Position numbers and translations under genes: made by a program
Part shown: positions 56,071-64,000 of the stretch, one piece after another
Numbering within the stretch: position 1 is the first letter of the stretch
How the letters are laid out: each line of letters starts with the position of its first letter
From: Variovorax boronicumulans NBRC 103145
Lineage (GTDB): Bacteria > Pseudomonadota > Gammaproteobacteria > Burkholderiales > Burkholderiaceae_C
Length of the DNA stretch: 64,000 bases
Assembly (NCBI RefSeq): GCF_001591345.1
Contig: NZ_BCUS01000002.1
Span: forward strand, 62,001-126,000
Reading direction: 5' to 3'
The notes under the pieces: generated by a model
Database searches by the model: none
Told to the model about the DNA's origin: nothing
The model's input: only the letters and a program-made list of their open reading frames with translations

Positions 56071-57760
56071 CGGTGTGCATCCAGTGCTGAATCAGGGCGG
56101 CCACGAGCTTGGGGTCCTTGTCGGCGGTCTGCTGGGCGTAGTCCATGTCGGCCTTCTGGCGTGCGGACTCGCGCTGCTGCAGTGTTTCTTCGGGCTCGGC
56201 CGGGGCCGTGCCGGTGGGGGGCACGGTGCTCGCATCGGCCACGGGCTGCGCGGGTGGCGGCGCGGCCAGGTGGCGGCGCATCAGCGGACGCCCCACGGCG
56301 AACCAGGCGAACAGCGCGAGCAGGCCGATGAGCAGGTAGGGGACCAGCGTCTTGCCGAACGCGAGGGTGTCGCGGTCGCGCCAGAACGGCACGTCGGTCG
56401 CGGGGCCGGCGTCGCTCTCGCCATCGCGGGCGAAGGCGCTGTTGACCACGTTGAGCGAGTCGCCGCGTTCCTGGCTGAAGCCCATCGCTTCCTTGGCGAG
56501 GTTGCGGATCTGCTCCATCTCGGCCGGCGCGAGCGCGCGGGCGCTGGTCTTGCCGGCGGCATCGACCGTGTCGCGGTGGTTCACCACCACGGCGACCGAC
56601 AGGCGCTTCACGCCGCCGGCGGCCTGCTGCACGTGGCGGATGGTGCGGTCGAGCTCGTAGTTGGTCGTGACGTCCTTGCGCGTGTTGCTCGGACCGGCCG
56701 GTGCAGCGGTGGGGGCGGGGGATGCGCCCGGTGCGTTCGGCGCATTCGGCGGCTTCGGCGCGGTGATCGGCGCCGTCGGGTTCACCGGCGGCTGGTTCGA
56801 CAGCGCGCCCGGCACGCCACCGGGCGGTGCGCCGTTGTGCTGTGCCGATTCGCTGGACTGCTGGCTGCGGATCGCGGCCTGCGCCGGGTCCTGGTTGGGT
56901 CGGTACTTCTCGTCGGTGTGTTCCACCACCGAGAAGTCGATCTCGGCCGCGACCTGCGCGCGCACGTTGCTCGCGCCCACCAGCGGCTGAAGAATGGCTT
57001 CGATGCGGCGCACGTAGCCCTGCTCGATCTCCTGCGCGTACTTGAGCTGGCTCACGTCGAGGCCCTGGCTGGTGCCGCGCGCCGACGACAGCAGGTTGCC
57101 GCGCTGGTCGACCACCGTGACACTCTTGGCGTCCAGGTCGGGCACGCTGCTAGACACCATGTGCACGATCGCACTCACCTGGCCTTCGTCGATGCTGCGC
57201 CCGCGCATCAGCGTGAGCACCACCGAGGCCGAGGGCTTCTTCTGGTCGCGCACGAACAGCGACGGCTTGGGCAGCGCCAGATGCACGCGCGCCGCTTCGA
57301 TGCTGCCGATCGATTCGATGGAGCGCGCCAGCTCGCCCTCGAGCCCGCGCTGGTAGTTGACCTGCTCGGCGAACTGGCTGGTGCCGAACTTCTGGTTGTC
57401 CATCAGTTCGAAGCCCACGCCGCCGGCCTTGGGCAGGCCCTGCGCCGCGAGCTTCAGGCGCGTCTCGGCCACCTTGTCGCCCGCGATCAGGATCGCGCCG
57501 CCGCCCTCGGCGAACTTGTAGGGCACGTTCATCTGCTGCAGCGACGCGATGATCGCGCCGCCGTCGCGGTCCGACACGTTGGTGTAGAGCACCTTGTAGT
57601 CGGGGCCGCGGCTCCACAGGAAGAAGGCGGCCGCCACCGTCGCCAGCGCCGCGGCGCCAAGGATCAGCGGCAGCCGGGGCTGCGCGCGCATGCGCTCCAG
57701 CATCGGGGGCAGGCCGTTGGCGCCCGCCGCCAGGCCGCCCGTGGGCGCGGCCGTGCTCAT
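56063..57760 (-). CDS. fliF: FliF, MS-ring protein
   Basis: 565 aa. Two membrane helices: ~30-50 (LPLILGAAALATVAAAFFLW) and ~462-482 (LVPYLLIGLLALFAWFAVG). The periplasmic ring-building domain between them shows ALIAGDKV-like region AILIAGDKVAETRLKLAAQG, NYQRGLEGELARSIESIGSI, ARVHLALPKPSLFVRDQKKP. The cytoplasmic C-terminus binds FliG. First gene of the fliFGHIJK operon, divergent from fliE. Confidence 0.96.
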   Translation of the reverse strand: MSTAAPTGGLAAGANGLPPMLERMRAQPRLPLILGAAALATVAAAFFLWSRGPDYKVLYTNVSDRDGGAIIASLQQMNVPYKFAEGGGAILIAGDKVAETRLKLAAQGLPKAGGVGFELMDNQKFGTSQFAEQVNYQRGLEGELARSIESIGSIEAARVHLALPKPSLFVRDQKKPSASVVLTLMRGRSIDEGQVSAIVHMVSSSVPDLDAKSVTVVDQRGNLLSSARGTSQGLDVSQLKYAQEIEQGYVRRIEAILQPLVGASNVRAQVAAEIDFSVVEHTDEKYRPNQDPAQAAIRSQQSSESAQHNGAPPGGVPGALSNQPPVNPTAPITAPKPPNAPNAPGASPAPTAAPAGPSNTRKDVTTNYELDRTIRHVQQAAGGVKRLSVAVVVNHRDTVDAAGKTSARALAPAEMEQIRNLAKEAMGFSQERGDSLNVVNSAFARDGESDAGPATDVPFWRDRDTLAFGKTLVPYLLIGLLALFAWFAVGRPLMRRHLAAPPPAQPVADASTVPPTGTAPAEPEETLQQRESARQKADMDYAQQTADKDPKLVAALIQHWMHTDD

Positions 57761-58040
57761 CGGCGCGCCTTCGCCGGGGCCGTTGCGCCGCGCGGGGCCG
57801 GCGCCGGTGTGAGAGAGGGAATTCGGTGTTGGGATGTCATGCCGGTGGCCGGCGACGTCGTGCGCGGCCTGTGGTTTCGCGAACGATTGTCAGCAGGCGA
57901 TGGGGAATTCGATCGGTCGAACAGCCGGGGGTTTTGCCCTCAGTTGCGCGTTTGAATGGGGGTCTTCCCTTGATACGCTGCCTGCCGGTTGGAGCGCTCG
58001 CGCGCTCCGTGTCAAGTCAGCTGGAAGTGAACTTTTCCCC
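57761..58040. promoter_or_regulatory. Divergent fliF/fliE control region
   Basis: A 280-bp gap with the start codons of both flagellar units at its ends. No sigma-28 or sigma-54 consensus is evident, consistent with early-class control by FlhDC or sigma-70; I cannot place the binding sites. Confidence 0.45.
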
Positions 58041-58358
58041 ATGTCCATCAATGCCATCGAATCCGTCCTGCAGCAGATGCGCGCCACCGCGCTCGCCAGC
58101 GGCATGGGGCCCACGACCTCTGCACCGGCCGGCGCGGGCGGCTTCGCGGCCGAGCTGCAGCGCTCGCTCGCCAACATCAGCGGCGCGCAGCAGCAGGCCT
58201 ATGCGCAGGCCGAATCCTTCGAGCTGGGCAAGCCCGGCGTGGCGCTCAACGACGTGATGGTCGACCTGCAGAAGGCCAACGTGGCGTTCCAGACCGGGCT
58301 GCAGGTGCGCAACCGGCTGGTGACGGCCTACCAGGAAATCATGAGCATGCAGGCATGA
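58041..58358 (+). CDS. fliE: FliE, MS-ring/rod adaptor
   Basis: 105 aa from ATG 58041; longer readings upstream are not supported. Family signature in the C-terminal half: FELGKPGVALNDVMVDLQKA, NVAFQTGLQVRNRLVTAYQE, IMSMQ. It links the MS-ring to the rod and is exported. Divergent from fliF. Confidence 0.95.
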   Translation: MSINAIESVLQQMRATALASGMGPTTSAPAGAGGFAAELQRSLANISGAQQQAYAQAESFELGKPGVALNDVMVDLQKANVAFQTGLQVRNRLVTAYQEIMSMQA

Positions 58359-58401
58359 CGAGGCAGAGGGCGGCAACGTAGAACTTTTTTCGTTGCGGCC
58401 C

Positions 58402-58428
58402 TAAAGGTTTGCGGACACCCGCCGATAT
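58402..58428 (+). promoter_or_regulatory. Sigma-28 promoter of fliC
   Basis: TAAAGGTT, 11-nt spacer, GCCGATAT, 96 bp upstream of the fliC ATG, giving a long 5' leader. Confidence 0.88.
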
Positions 58429-58524
58429 CCCCTTCAACGATGGCTTGAGTCTCACCGTGGAAGCGGGTCCAGCGTTACGGCCGATGGCCGGAGTCCACAA
58501 CCTTTTGTCAATCAGGAGTCGAAC

Positions 58525-60171
58525 ATGGCGCAAGTCATCAATACGAACAGCCTTTCTCTTCTCACGCAGAACAACCTCAACAAGTCGCAATCGGCCCTGA
58601 ACACGGCCATCGAGCGCCTGTCTTCCGGCATGCGCATCAACAGCGCCAAGGACGACGCCGCCGGCCAGGCCATCGCCAACCGCTTCACCGCCAACATCAA
58701 GGGCCTGACGCAAGCCGCGCGCAACGCCAACGACGGCATCTCGATCGCGCAGACCACCGAAGGCGCGCTGACCGAAGTCAACAACAACCTGCAGCGCATC
58801 CGCGACCTGTCGGTGCAGGCCGCCACCGGCACCAACTCGGCCACCGACCTGGACTCGATCCAGTCGGAAATCGGCCAGCGCCTGGACGAAATCAACCGCG
58901 TGTCGGAGCAGACCCAGTTCAACGGCGTGAAGGTCCTGTCGGCCAACGCCGGCAAGCTGACGGTGCAAGTGGGCGCGAACGATGGCGAAACCATCGACAT
59001 CGACCTGCAGGAAATCAGCGCCAAGACCCTGGGTCTGGAAAGCTTCAACGTGAACGGCACGGGCACGCTGAACAAGGCTGCCACCAAGGACGACCTGACG
59101 CTGGCTGGCGCTGTCGCCAACGGCGCACCGGTCAACGGCACGCAGAAGTACGACGTCACGGCCACCAACACGCTGGCCACGCGTTCGCAGCTGCTGGCGG
59201 GCGCCAAGGCGGGCGACTCGGTCGTCACCGCAGGTTCCACCTACACCTACGACGCCGCCAAGTCGAAGTTCACCTTCGGTGAAACGGGCCGCACGAACGC
59301 CGCCACGATCGCTTCGCTCCAGCCCGCAGCGGGCGCGAGCAAGACCGCCACGGTCACCATCGGCGGCAACTCGCTGGACGTCAAGATCGACAGCGCAGGC
59401 ACCATCACGGCAACCGACGGCTCCGCGCTGTGGGTGGACACGGCCGGCAACCTGACGCAGAACAATGCGGGCGGTACGGGCACGGCAGCCACGCTGACCA
59501 GCCTGACGACCAGCATGGCGTCGGGCACCGGCACGGGCGGCACCATCAAGGTGGGCGGCACGACCTACACGGCCACTGCCGCTGCAGCCAACTTCGACGT
59601 GACCGGCGACGAAATCTCGGCCTCCGCGCTGAACGACAAGCTGGCCGCAGGTGCTGGCATCGCCGTGACGGCGGCGACCCTCGGCGGCGTGGCAGGTGTC
59701 ACGATCGCTGCCAACGGCACGGTGACCGGTGCCTACGTGGGCGCCGACGGCTCGCTCGGCAACTCGCTCACCACCGTGTCGACCTACAGCGTGCACAGCA
59801 ACGGCGCAGTGACCGACGGCGCTGGCAATGCGGTCTACGCCGATTCGGCCAAGGCTGGCGCCTTCACGCTGAACGCCCGCAGCGGCAAGACCTCGACGGT
59901 CGACCCGCTCAAGGCCCTGGACGCCGCCCTGTCGAAGGTCGACAAGCTGCGCTCCTCGCTGGGTGCGGTGCAGAACCGTTTCGACTCGGTGATCGCCAAC
60001 CTCGGCACCACCATCACCAACCTGTCGTCGTCGCGTTCGCGCATCGAAGACTCGGACTACGCCGTGGAAGTGTCGAACATGACGCGCGCGCAGATCCTGC
60101 AGCAAGCCGGTACCTCGGTGCTGGCACAGGCGAACCAGACCACGCAAGGCGTGCTGTCGCTGCTGCGTTGA
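58525..60171 (+). CDS. fliC: Flagellin
   Basis: 548 aa with AGGAG upstream of ATG. Conserved D0/D1 ends: MAQVINTNSLSLLTQNNLNK, SQSALNTAIERLSSGMRINS, AKDDAAGQAIANRFTANIKG at the N-terminus, and NMTRAQILQQAGTSVLAQAN, QTTQGVLSLLR at the C-terminus. The central ~280 residues are a variable Ala/Thr/Gly-rich exposed domain. Single flagellin gene in the window; chaperone fliS is downstream. Confidence 0.96.
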   Translation: MAQVINTNSLSLLTQNNLNKSQSALNTAIERLSSGMRINSAKDDAAGQAIANRFTANIKGLTQAARNANDGISIAQTTEGALTEVNNNLQRIRDLSVQAATGTNSATDLDSIQSEIGQRLDEINRVSEQTQFNGVKVLSANAGKLTVQVGANDGETIDIDLQEISAKTLGLESFNVNGTGTLNKAATKDDLTLAGAVANGAPVNGTQKYDVTATNTLATRSQLLAGAKAGDSVVTAGSTYTYDAAKSKFTFGETGRTNAATIASLQPAAGASKTATVTIGGNSLDVKIDSAGTITATDGSALWVDTAGNLTQNNAGGTGTAATLTSLTTSMASGTGTGGTIKVGGTTYTATAAAANFDVTGDEISASALNDKLAAGAGIAVTAATLGGVAGVTIAANGTVTGAYVGADGSLGNSLTTVSTYSVHSNGAVTDGAGNAVYADSAKAGAFTLNARSGKTSTVDPLKALDAALSKVDKLRSSLGAVQNRFDSVIANLGTTITNLSSSRSRIEDSDYAVEVSNMTRAQILQQAGTSVLAQANQTTQGVLSLLR

Positions 60172-60180
60172 TTCGCTAAG

Positions 60181-60229
60181 ACCGCCGGGCGCCCCTCACG
60201 AGGGCGGCGCCTGGTGCCTTGGTTTTTTG
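60181..60229 (+). terminator. Intrinsic terminator after fliC
   Basis: A GC-rich stem built from GGCGCCCCTC and GAGGGCGGCGCC (with a small bulge), followed by a T6 tract at 60223-60228, about 15-55 bp after the fliC stop. This suits a very highly expressed gene. Confidence 0.65.
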
Positions 60230-60264
60230 CTCGCAGGCCTTCGGGGCGACCCGAAGCCGCCTGC

Positions 60265-60309
60265 GTTGTCCTGTGCGGCCACGTTCATGGCGAGGCCGCA
60301 CAGGACAAC
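60265..60309 (+). repeat. Perfect 16-bp inverted repeat upstream of flaG
   Basis: GTTGTCCTGTGCGGCC and GGCCGCACAGGACAAC, separated by a 13-nt loop, ending 25 bp before the flaG ATG. It has no T-tract. It could be a second terminator, an mRNA stabiliser, or a control of flaG-fliD expression. Confidence 0.7.
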
Positions 60310-60334
60310 GAACTCCAGAAGAAGAACGCAGACC

Positions 60335-60700
60335 ATGTCCCAGCCCGTACCCGCCGCCTCCGCCGTGGAAAGCCCCTGGCTGCAGCAACTGCTCGCCGGC
60401 CGCACCGGCGGCGCCGCCGCGGCCGCCGCCGAGGCCGCCGCACTGCGCAAGGCCGAGGCCGAAGTCGAGGAGGCGACGCCGGTGCAGATCGAGATGGCGG
60501 TGAAGTCCGTCAACGCCTCGCTGGAAAGCCGCTCGATCAGCCTGCAGTTCGAGGTCAACCGCGACACCGACAAGCTCATCGTCAAGGTGGTCGACCGCAG
60601 CAACGGCGAAGTCATTCGCCAGATTCCGACCGAAGAGGTCGTTCGCATCGCCAAGGTCATGGACCGGCAGGCCGGGCTTCTGGTGAGCCAGCAAGCCTGA
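60335..60700 (+). CDS. flaG: FlaG family protein
   Basis: 121 aa from ATG 60335. The C-terminal FlaG domain: NASLESRSISLQFEVNRDTD, KLIVKVVDRSNGEVIRQIPT, EEVVRIAKVMDRQAG. The N-terminal part is Ala-rich. FlaG affects filament length in some species. It sits between fliC and fliD as is common. Confidence 0.9.
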   Translation: MSQPVPAASAVESPWLQQLLAGRTGGAAAAAAEAAALRKAEAEVEEATPVQIEMAVKSVNASLESRSISLQFEVNRDTDKLIVKVVDRSNGEVIRQIPTEEVVRIAKVMDRQAGLLVSQQA

Positions 60701-60754
60701 TCACGACCCGCTCCGGACCTCTTCATTTCATTCGCATTTCAGGACACCCCCGAC

Positions 60755-62203
60755 ATGGCATCGATCAGCAGCATCGGCGTTGGCGCCAACCTTGACCTGG
60801 GCGCATTGCTCACCCAGCTGCAGACCGCGGAGAACCAGCCGCTGGTGGCCCTGAAGGCCAAGCAGACCAGCTACAACAGCAAGCTCTCGGCCTACGGCAC
60901 GCTGCAAAGCGCGCTCACCGGCATCCAGGCCGCTGCCAAGAAGCTGGGCGACCCGGCGCTGTTCCAGGCCATCACCGGCACGCCCAGCGTGAGCGGCATC
61001 CTGGCGGCGAGCGGCACCGACCCGCGGTCGGTCGGCACCTATGCCATCGACATCTCGCAGCTCGCGCAGGCGCAGTCGGTCATCGCGAAGGGGCAGGCCA
61101 GTACCACCAGCGCGATCGGCAGCGGCAAGATCACCATCGACTTCGGCAAGGTCTCCGGCGGCACGCTGGACCCGGCGACCGGCCAGTACACCGGCTCCAC
61201 CTTCGACAAGGACGCCACGCGCACGGCCAAGCCGATCACCATCGATGCGACCAACAACACGCTGGGCGGCATCCGCGATGCGATCAACGCGGCCAACGCG
61301 GGCGTCTCGGCCACCATCGTGAACGACGGCAGCGGCACGCCCAACCGGCTGGTGCTCACCTCCACGCAGACCGGCGAGGCCTCGGCCATGCGCATCTCGG
61401 TGGACGGCGACGCCGCGCTGCAGAACCTGCTGGGCAACGACCCCGCCGGCACGCAGAACCTGAAGCAGACCGCCGCGGCGCAGAACGCCAAGCTCACCGT
61501 CAACAACATCGCCGTCACCAGCACGAGCAACTCGGTGACCGACGCCATCCAGGGCACCACGCTCACGCTGGTGCAGACCGGCAAGCTCAGCCTGGTGATG
61601 AAGGCCAACACGACGTCGGTGAAGACGGCCATCACCGATTTCGTGAAGGCCTACAACGCGCTGCAGAGCACTGCGAAGTCGCTCACGGCCTTCGACACCG
61701 ACGCCAAGGCCGCCGCGCCGCTGGTGGGCGACTCGACCTTGCGCAACCTGCAGACGCGCATCCGCCAGGCGCTGGTCGCACCGCAGGTGGGCGGCCCGAA
61801 CGACCTGAAGGTGCTCACGTCCATCGGCATCTCGTTCCAGAAGGACGGCACGCTGGCGATCGACAACGACAAGCTCGACAAGGCCATCGACACCAACCTG
61901 GAGGGCGTGGCGAAGCTGTTCTCCAGCGGCACCGGCAGCACCGCCGGCTACGGCAAGCAGCTGACGGCGCTGGTCGACGACCTCACCGGCACCAAGGGCG
62001 CGCTCAAGGTCGCCACCGACGGCGTGACGAGCTCGCTCAAGCAGCTCGACACGCAGTACACCGCGATGAAGGAGCGCGCCGACGCGACGGTGGAGCGCTA
62101 TCGCAAGCAGTTCGTGCAGCTGGACGTGGCGATGAACAAGATGAACGGCACGCTGAAATACCTCGCGCAGCAGTTCGACGCGATGAACGCCAGCAAGGGC
62201 TGA
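60755..62203 (+). CDS. fliD: FliD, filament cap
   Basis: 482 aa. N-terminal signature ISSIGVGANLDLGALLTQLQ, TAENQPLVALKAKQTSYNSK; C-terminal coiled coil (LKQLDTQYTAMKERADATVE, FVQLDVAMNKMNGTLKYL). It caps the filament and guides flagellin folding. Exported with FliT. Confidence 0.95.
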   Translation: MASISSIGVGANLDLGALLTQLQTAENQPLVALKAKQTSYNSKLSAYGTLQSALTGIQAAAKKLGDPALFQAITGTPSVSGILAASGTDPRSVGTYAIDISQLAQAQSVIAKGQASTTSAIGSGKITIDFGKVSGGTLDPATGQYTGSTFDKDATRTAKPITIDATNNTLGGIRDAINAANAGVSATIVNDGSGTPNRLVLTSTQTGEASAMRISVDGDAALQNLLGNDPAGTQNLKQTAAAQNAKLTVNNIAVTSTSNSVTDAIQGTTLTLVQTGKLSLVMKANTTSVKTAITDFVKAYNALQSTAKSLTAFDTDAKAAAPLVGDSTLRNLQTRIRQALVAPQVGGPNDLKVLTSIGISFQKDGTLAIDNDKLDKAIDTNLEGVAKLFSSGTGSTAGYGKQLTALVDDLTGTKGALKVATDGVTSSLKQLDTQYTAMKERADATVERYRKQFVQLDVAMNKMNGTLKYLAQQFDAMNASKG

Positions 62204-62217
62204 GGACAGGACGCGAC

Positions 62218-62637
62218 ATGTACAGCTCTCACCACTCCCGCACCGGTGCCGGCGTCTACGCGCGCGTCGGCGTGGAGACGCGCGCCATGAGCGCATCGCC
62301 GCTGCAACTGATCCACATGCTGTTCGACGGCGCGAAGACCGCCATCGGCGCGGCGCGCCTGCACATGACGGCCGGCGACATCGGCGCCAAGGGGCAGGCG
62401 ATTTCGAAGGCGATCAACATCGTCGACAACGGCCTGAAGGCCAGCCTCGATGCCGAGGCGGCCGGCGAGGCCGGCACCGAGATCGTCGGCAACCTCTCGT
62501 CGCTGTACGACTACGTGGTGCAGCGCCTGCTGCTGGCCAACCTGCGCAACGACGTGCAGGCGCTGGACGAGGCCGACCGCCTGCTCGACCACCTGGCGTC
62601 CGCCTGGCGCGAGATCGACGACAGGCCTTCCAACTGA
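62218..62637 (+). CDS. fliS: FliS, flagellin export chaperone
   Basis: 139 aa. Family features: YARVGVETRAMSASPLQLIH, MLFDGAKTAIGAARLHMTAG, and C-terminal LYDYVVQRLLLANLRNDVQA. It binds the C-terminus of FliC before export. Fourteen bases after fliD; its stop overlaps the fliT start. Confidence 0.95.
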   Translation: MYSSHHSRTGAGVYARVGVETRAMSASPLQLIHMLFDGAKTAIGAARLHMTAGDIGAKGQAISKAINIVDNGLKASLDAEAAGEAGTEIVGNLSSLYDYVVQRLLLANLRNDVQALDEADRLLDHLASAWREIDDRPSN

Positions 62638-63002
62638 TGATGCAGAGCGTGACCTGGGGGCAGGAACAGATGGCCGTGCGCAGCGAGATCGTCCATTGCT
62701 ACGAGCAGCTGGCCGCGTGCATCTCGACGATGCTGGCGCTGGCCCGTGCCAAGGAATGGGGGCAGCTGCCCGAGCTGGAGGCCCGGTGCTCGGCGTCGGT
62801 CGAGCGCCTGAAGGCGATCCAGCCGCTGGCGTCGCTGGAGCCCGCGCAGCGCGACCTGGTGCTGCGCCTGCTCGAGCGCATCTGCACCGAGCAGGCCGAG
62901 CTGTCGGGGCTCATCAAGCCGCAACTCGACGACCTGATCCGCCGCATGGATTCGCTCAACCACCAGAAGAACCTGGGCAAGGCCTACGGCCTCGCGCACT
63001 GA
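62637..63002 (+). CDS. fliT: FliT, FliD export chaperone
   Basis: 121 aa (ATG 62637 or 62640). Helical, with CYEQLAACISTMLALARAKE, WGQLPELEARCSASVERLKA, RICTEQAELSGLIKPQLDDL matching betaproteobacterial FliT. It binds FliD and, in enterics, FlhDC. Confidence 0.85.
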   Translation: MMQSVTWGQEQMAVRSEIVHCYEQLAACISTMLALARAKEWGQLPELEARCSASVERLKAIQPLASLEPAQRDLVLRLLERICTEQAELSGLIKPQLDDLIRRMDSLNHQKNLGKAYGLAH

Positions 63003-63027
63003 CGCGAACCGACAGGACGACGCCACC

Positions 63028-64000
63028 GTGGCCATGCTGGGACTCACCGGACTGATCGATGCACTGAGGGCCGCGCGCCTGACGCCGCCGCTCGACCTGC
63101 TCGGCCTGCGGCCGGAGACCACGGTGGGCGCGCCCGGTGCGGCGGTGGCCGTGCCGAAGACGGCGAACGACGTGCGCCTGCCGTCGCGCGCGGCGCTGGA
63201 CCGGCTGGTGCCCTCGGGCGCGTCCGGTGGCGATGGGGCTGCGCCTCCTGCCAGCGGCGCGCCGCCTTCCATCGACACCCGCCTGTCGCTGGCCGCGCGC
63301 GTGATCGGCGCGGTGCTGGCCGACCTGCAGGCCGCGCCGGGGCCGGTGCGGGGCGAGGCGCCGTTGCTGCTGCCCGTCGCGCGCCAGGGCACGAACACCG
63401 CGGCACTCGCGGGCACGCTGGCGCAGACGGTGGCGGGCAGCGGGCTCTTCTACGAATCGCATCTCGCCGAGTTCGCGGCCGGCACGCGCACGCTCGCGCA
63501 GATGGCGCGGGAGCCGCAGGCGCGTTGGGCGAGTCCGGTGATGGTGGCGACGACGACTGCAGCAACAGGGCAGGGCGTGGTGGCTGCGGCGACGGCGTTG
63601 GCGGTGACTGACGTTGCGACGCCGCCCGCGCCGAATGCAGCGGCGCAAGCTCCGGGGGCTGATGCACCCGAGGCAACGACAGCACAACCCGCTCGCGTGA
63701 TCGCGCGCAGCGAAAGCGCTGCGGCTTCCGCACCGGATGCGGCGCGCGTGCAAGCGGCCTACGGCTTGTCCGACCCCGTGCCGGAGATGCCCGCGCAACG
63801 CGCCGCAGAGTCTGTACGCGCCGCGGTCGACGTCACCAACACACCCACTCCGCGCAGCGCCGAAGTGATCCATCCGCAAGCCGTCACCGTCGTGCACCAG
63901 CAGCTCGACCTGCTGGCCAGCGCCGCCTTCCGCTGGAGCGGCCACGCCTGGCCCGAAGTGCCGATGGCGTGGACCATCGAGGAAGAGCCCGCCAACCCAA
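63028..64000 (+). CDS. FliK-like hook-length control family protein, truncated by the window edge
   Basis: At least 324 codons from GTG 63028 (or ATG 63034), open to the right edge. N-terminus LGLTGLIDALRAARLTPPLD, then LSLAARVIGAVLADLQAAPG, PVRGEAPLLLPVARQGTNTA, LFYESHLAEFAAGTRTLAQM, and a long Ala/Thr/Pro-rich linker. This order of motifs occurs in a second FliK-type protein that follows fliT in many Comamonadaceae. It differs from the fliK at 51077, and the C-terminal domain is outside the window. Confidence 0.7.
   Translation, partial: MAMLGLTGLIDALRAARLTPPLDLLGLRPETTVGAPGAAVAVPKTANDVRLPSRAALDRLVPSGASGGDGAAPPASGAPPSIDTRLSLAARVIGAVLADLQAAPGPVRGEAPLLLPVARQGTNTAALAGTLAQTVAGSGLFYESHLAEFAAGTRTLAQMAREPQARWASPVMVATTTAATGQGVVAAATALAVTDVATPPAPNAAAQAPGADAPEATTAQPARVIARSESAAASAPDAARVQAAYGLSDPVPEMPAQRAAESVRAAVDVTNTPTPRSAEVIHPQAVTVVHQQLDLLASAAFRWSGHAWPEVPMAWTIEEEPANP

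Noticed and set aside
55940..57955. 671-codon plus-strand frame antisense to fliF
   Set aside because: Shadow of fliF; the product is His/Arg-rich and lacks structure.

Overview
The window is a high-GC betaproteobacterial chromosome segment, most likely Burkholderiales/Comamonadaceae and close to Variovorax. That assignment rests on the flagellar gene order and protein style, not on any search. It has two parts: a mosaic accessory island (about 1-12,300) and the main flagellar/chemotaxis locus (about 12,380-64,000), which is interrupted by an unrelated cargo block at 37,400-46,600.

Accessory island. The left edge holds late genes of a podovirus-like prophage: a small protein, a 490-aa structural or ejection protein, and a 914-aa virion protein with an N-terminal lytic transglycosylase domain. 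Two short minus-strand ORFs and a small helix-turn-helix protein follow. Next to the HTH gene is a 114-bp array of nine TCTCA motifs spaced in exact helical steps of about 10 bp. After a membrane/SH3 protein and a decayed stretch comes a two-gene operon encoding an AAA+ ATPase and a subtilisin-like protease, preceded by five 21-bp-phased TWCG repeats. A convergent HEPN-domain protein (Rx4H motif) lies just beyond. Its leader contains a degenerate tRNA-like sequence and a competing hairpin. ATPase, protease and HEPN together are the best candidate for an undescribed (possibly anti-phage) system; that function is inference.

Flagellar locus, first part. Minus strand: a bifunctional penicillin-binding protein, a PhoB-type regulator with a degenerate receiver, a small YadA-anchor protein, flgN, flgM and flgA. 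Plus strand: flgBCDEFGHIJ, three methyl-accepting chemotaxis proteins including an Aer-like one, cheW, a fourth MCP, then flgK and flgL. The four MCPs share almost the same signalling domain; only the last ends in a CheR-tether-like pentapeptide.

Cargo block. Pentapeptide-repeat protein, exported Cys-rich protein, kdsA-like KDO-8-phosphate synthase, SMI1/KNR4 protein, a LysR regulator divergent from a tautomerase, an exported MetX-like alpha/beta hydrolase, a LytS/LytR-type two-component pair, and an unknown membrane protein.

Flagellar locus, second part. Minus strand: fliR, fliQ, fliP, fliO, fliN, fliM, fliL (export gate and C-ring) and fliK, fliJ, fliI, fliH, fliG, fliF (MS-ring, switch, ATPase complex). 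Plus strand: fliE, fliC, flaG, fliD, fliS, fliT, and a FliK-like gene running off the right edge. Four clear sigma-28 promoters (TMAANTTC-like, N11, GCCGATAW) mark the late units: flgMN, the second MCP operon, flgKL and fliC. Anti-sigma factor FlgM starts at TTG. Gene order and promoter placement fit a standard hierarchy in which rod/hook/basal-body genes are early and filament/chemotaxis genes are late.
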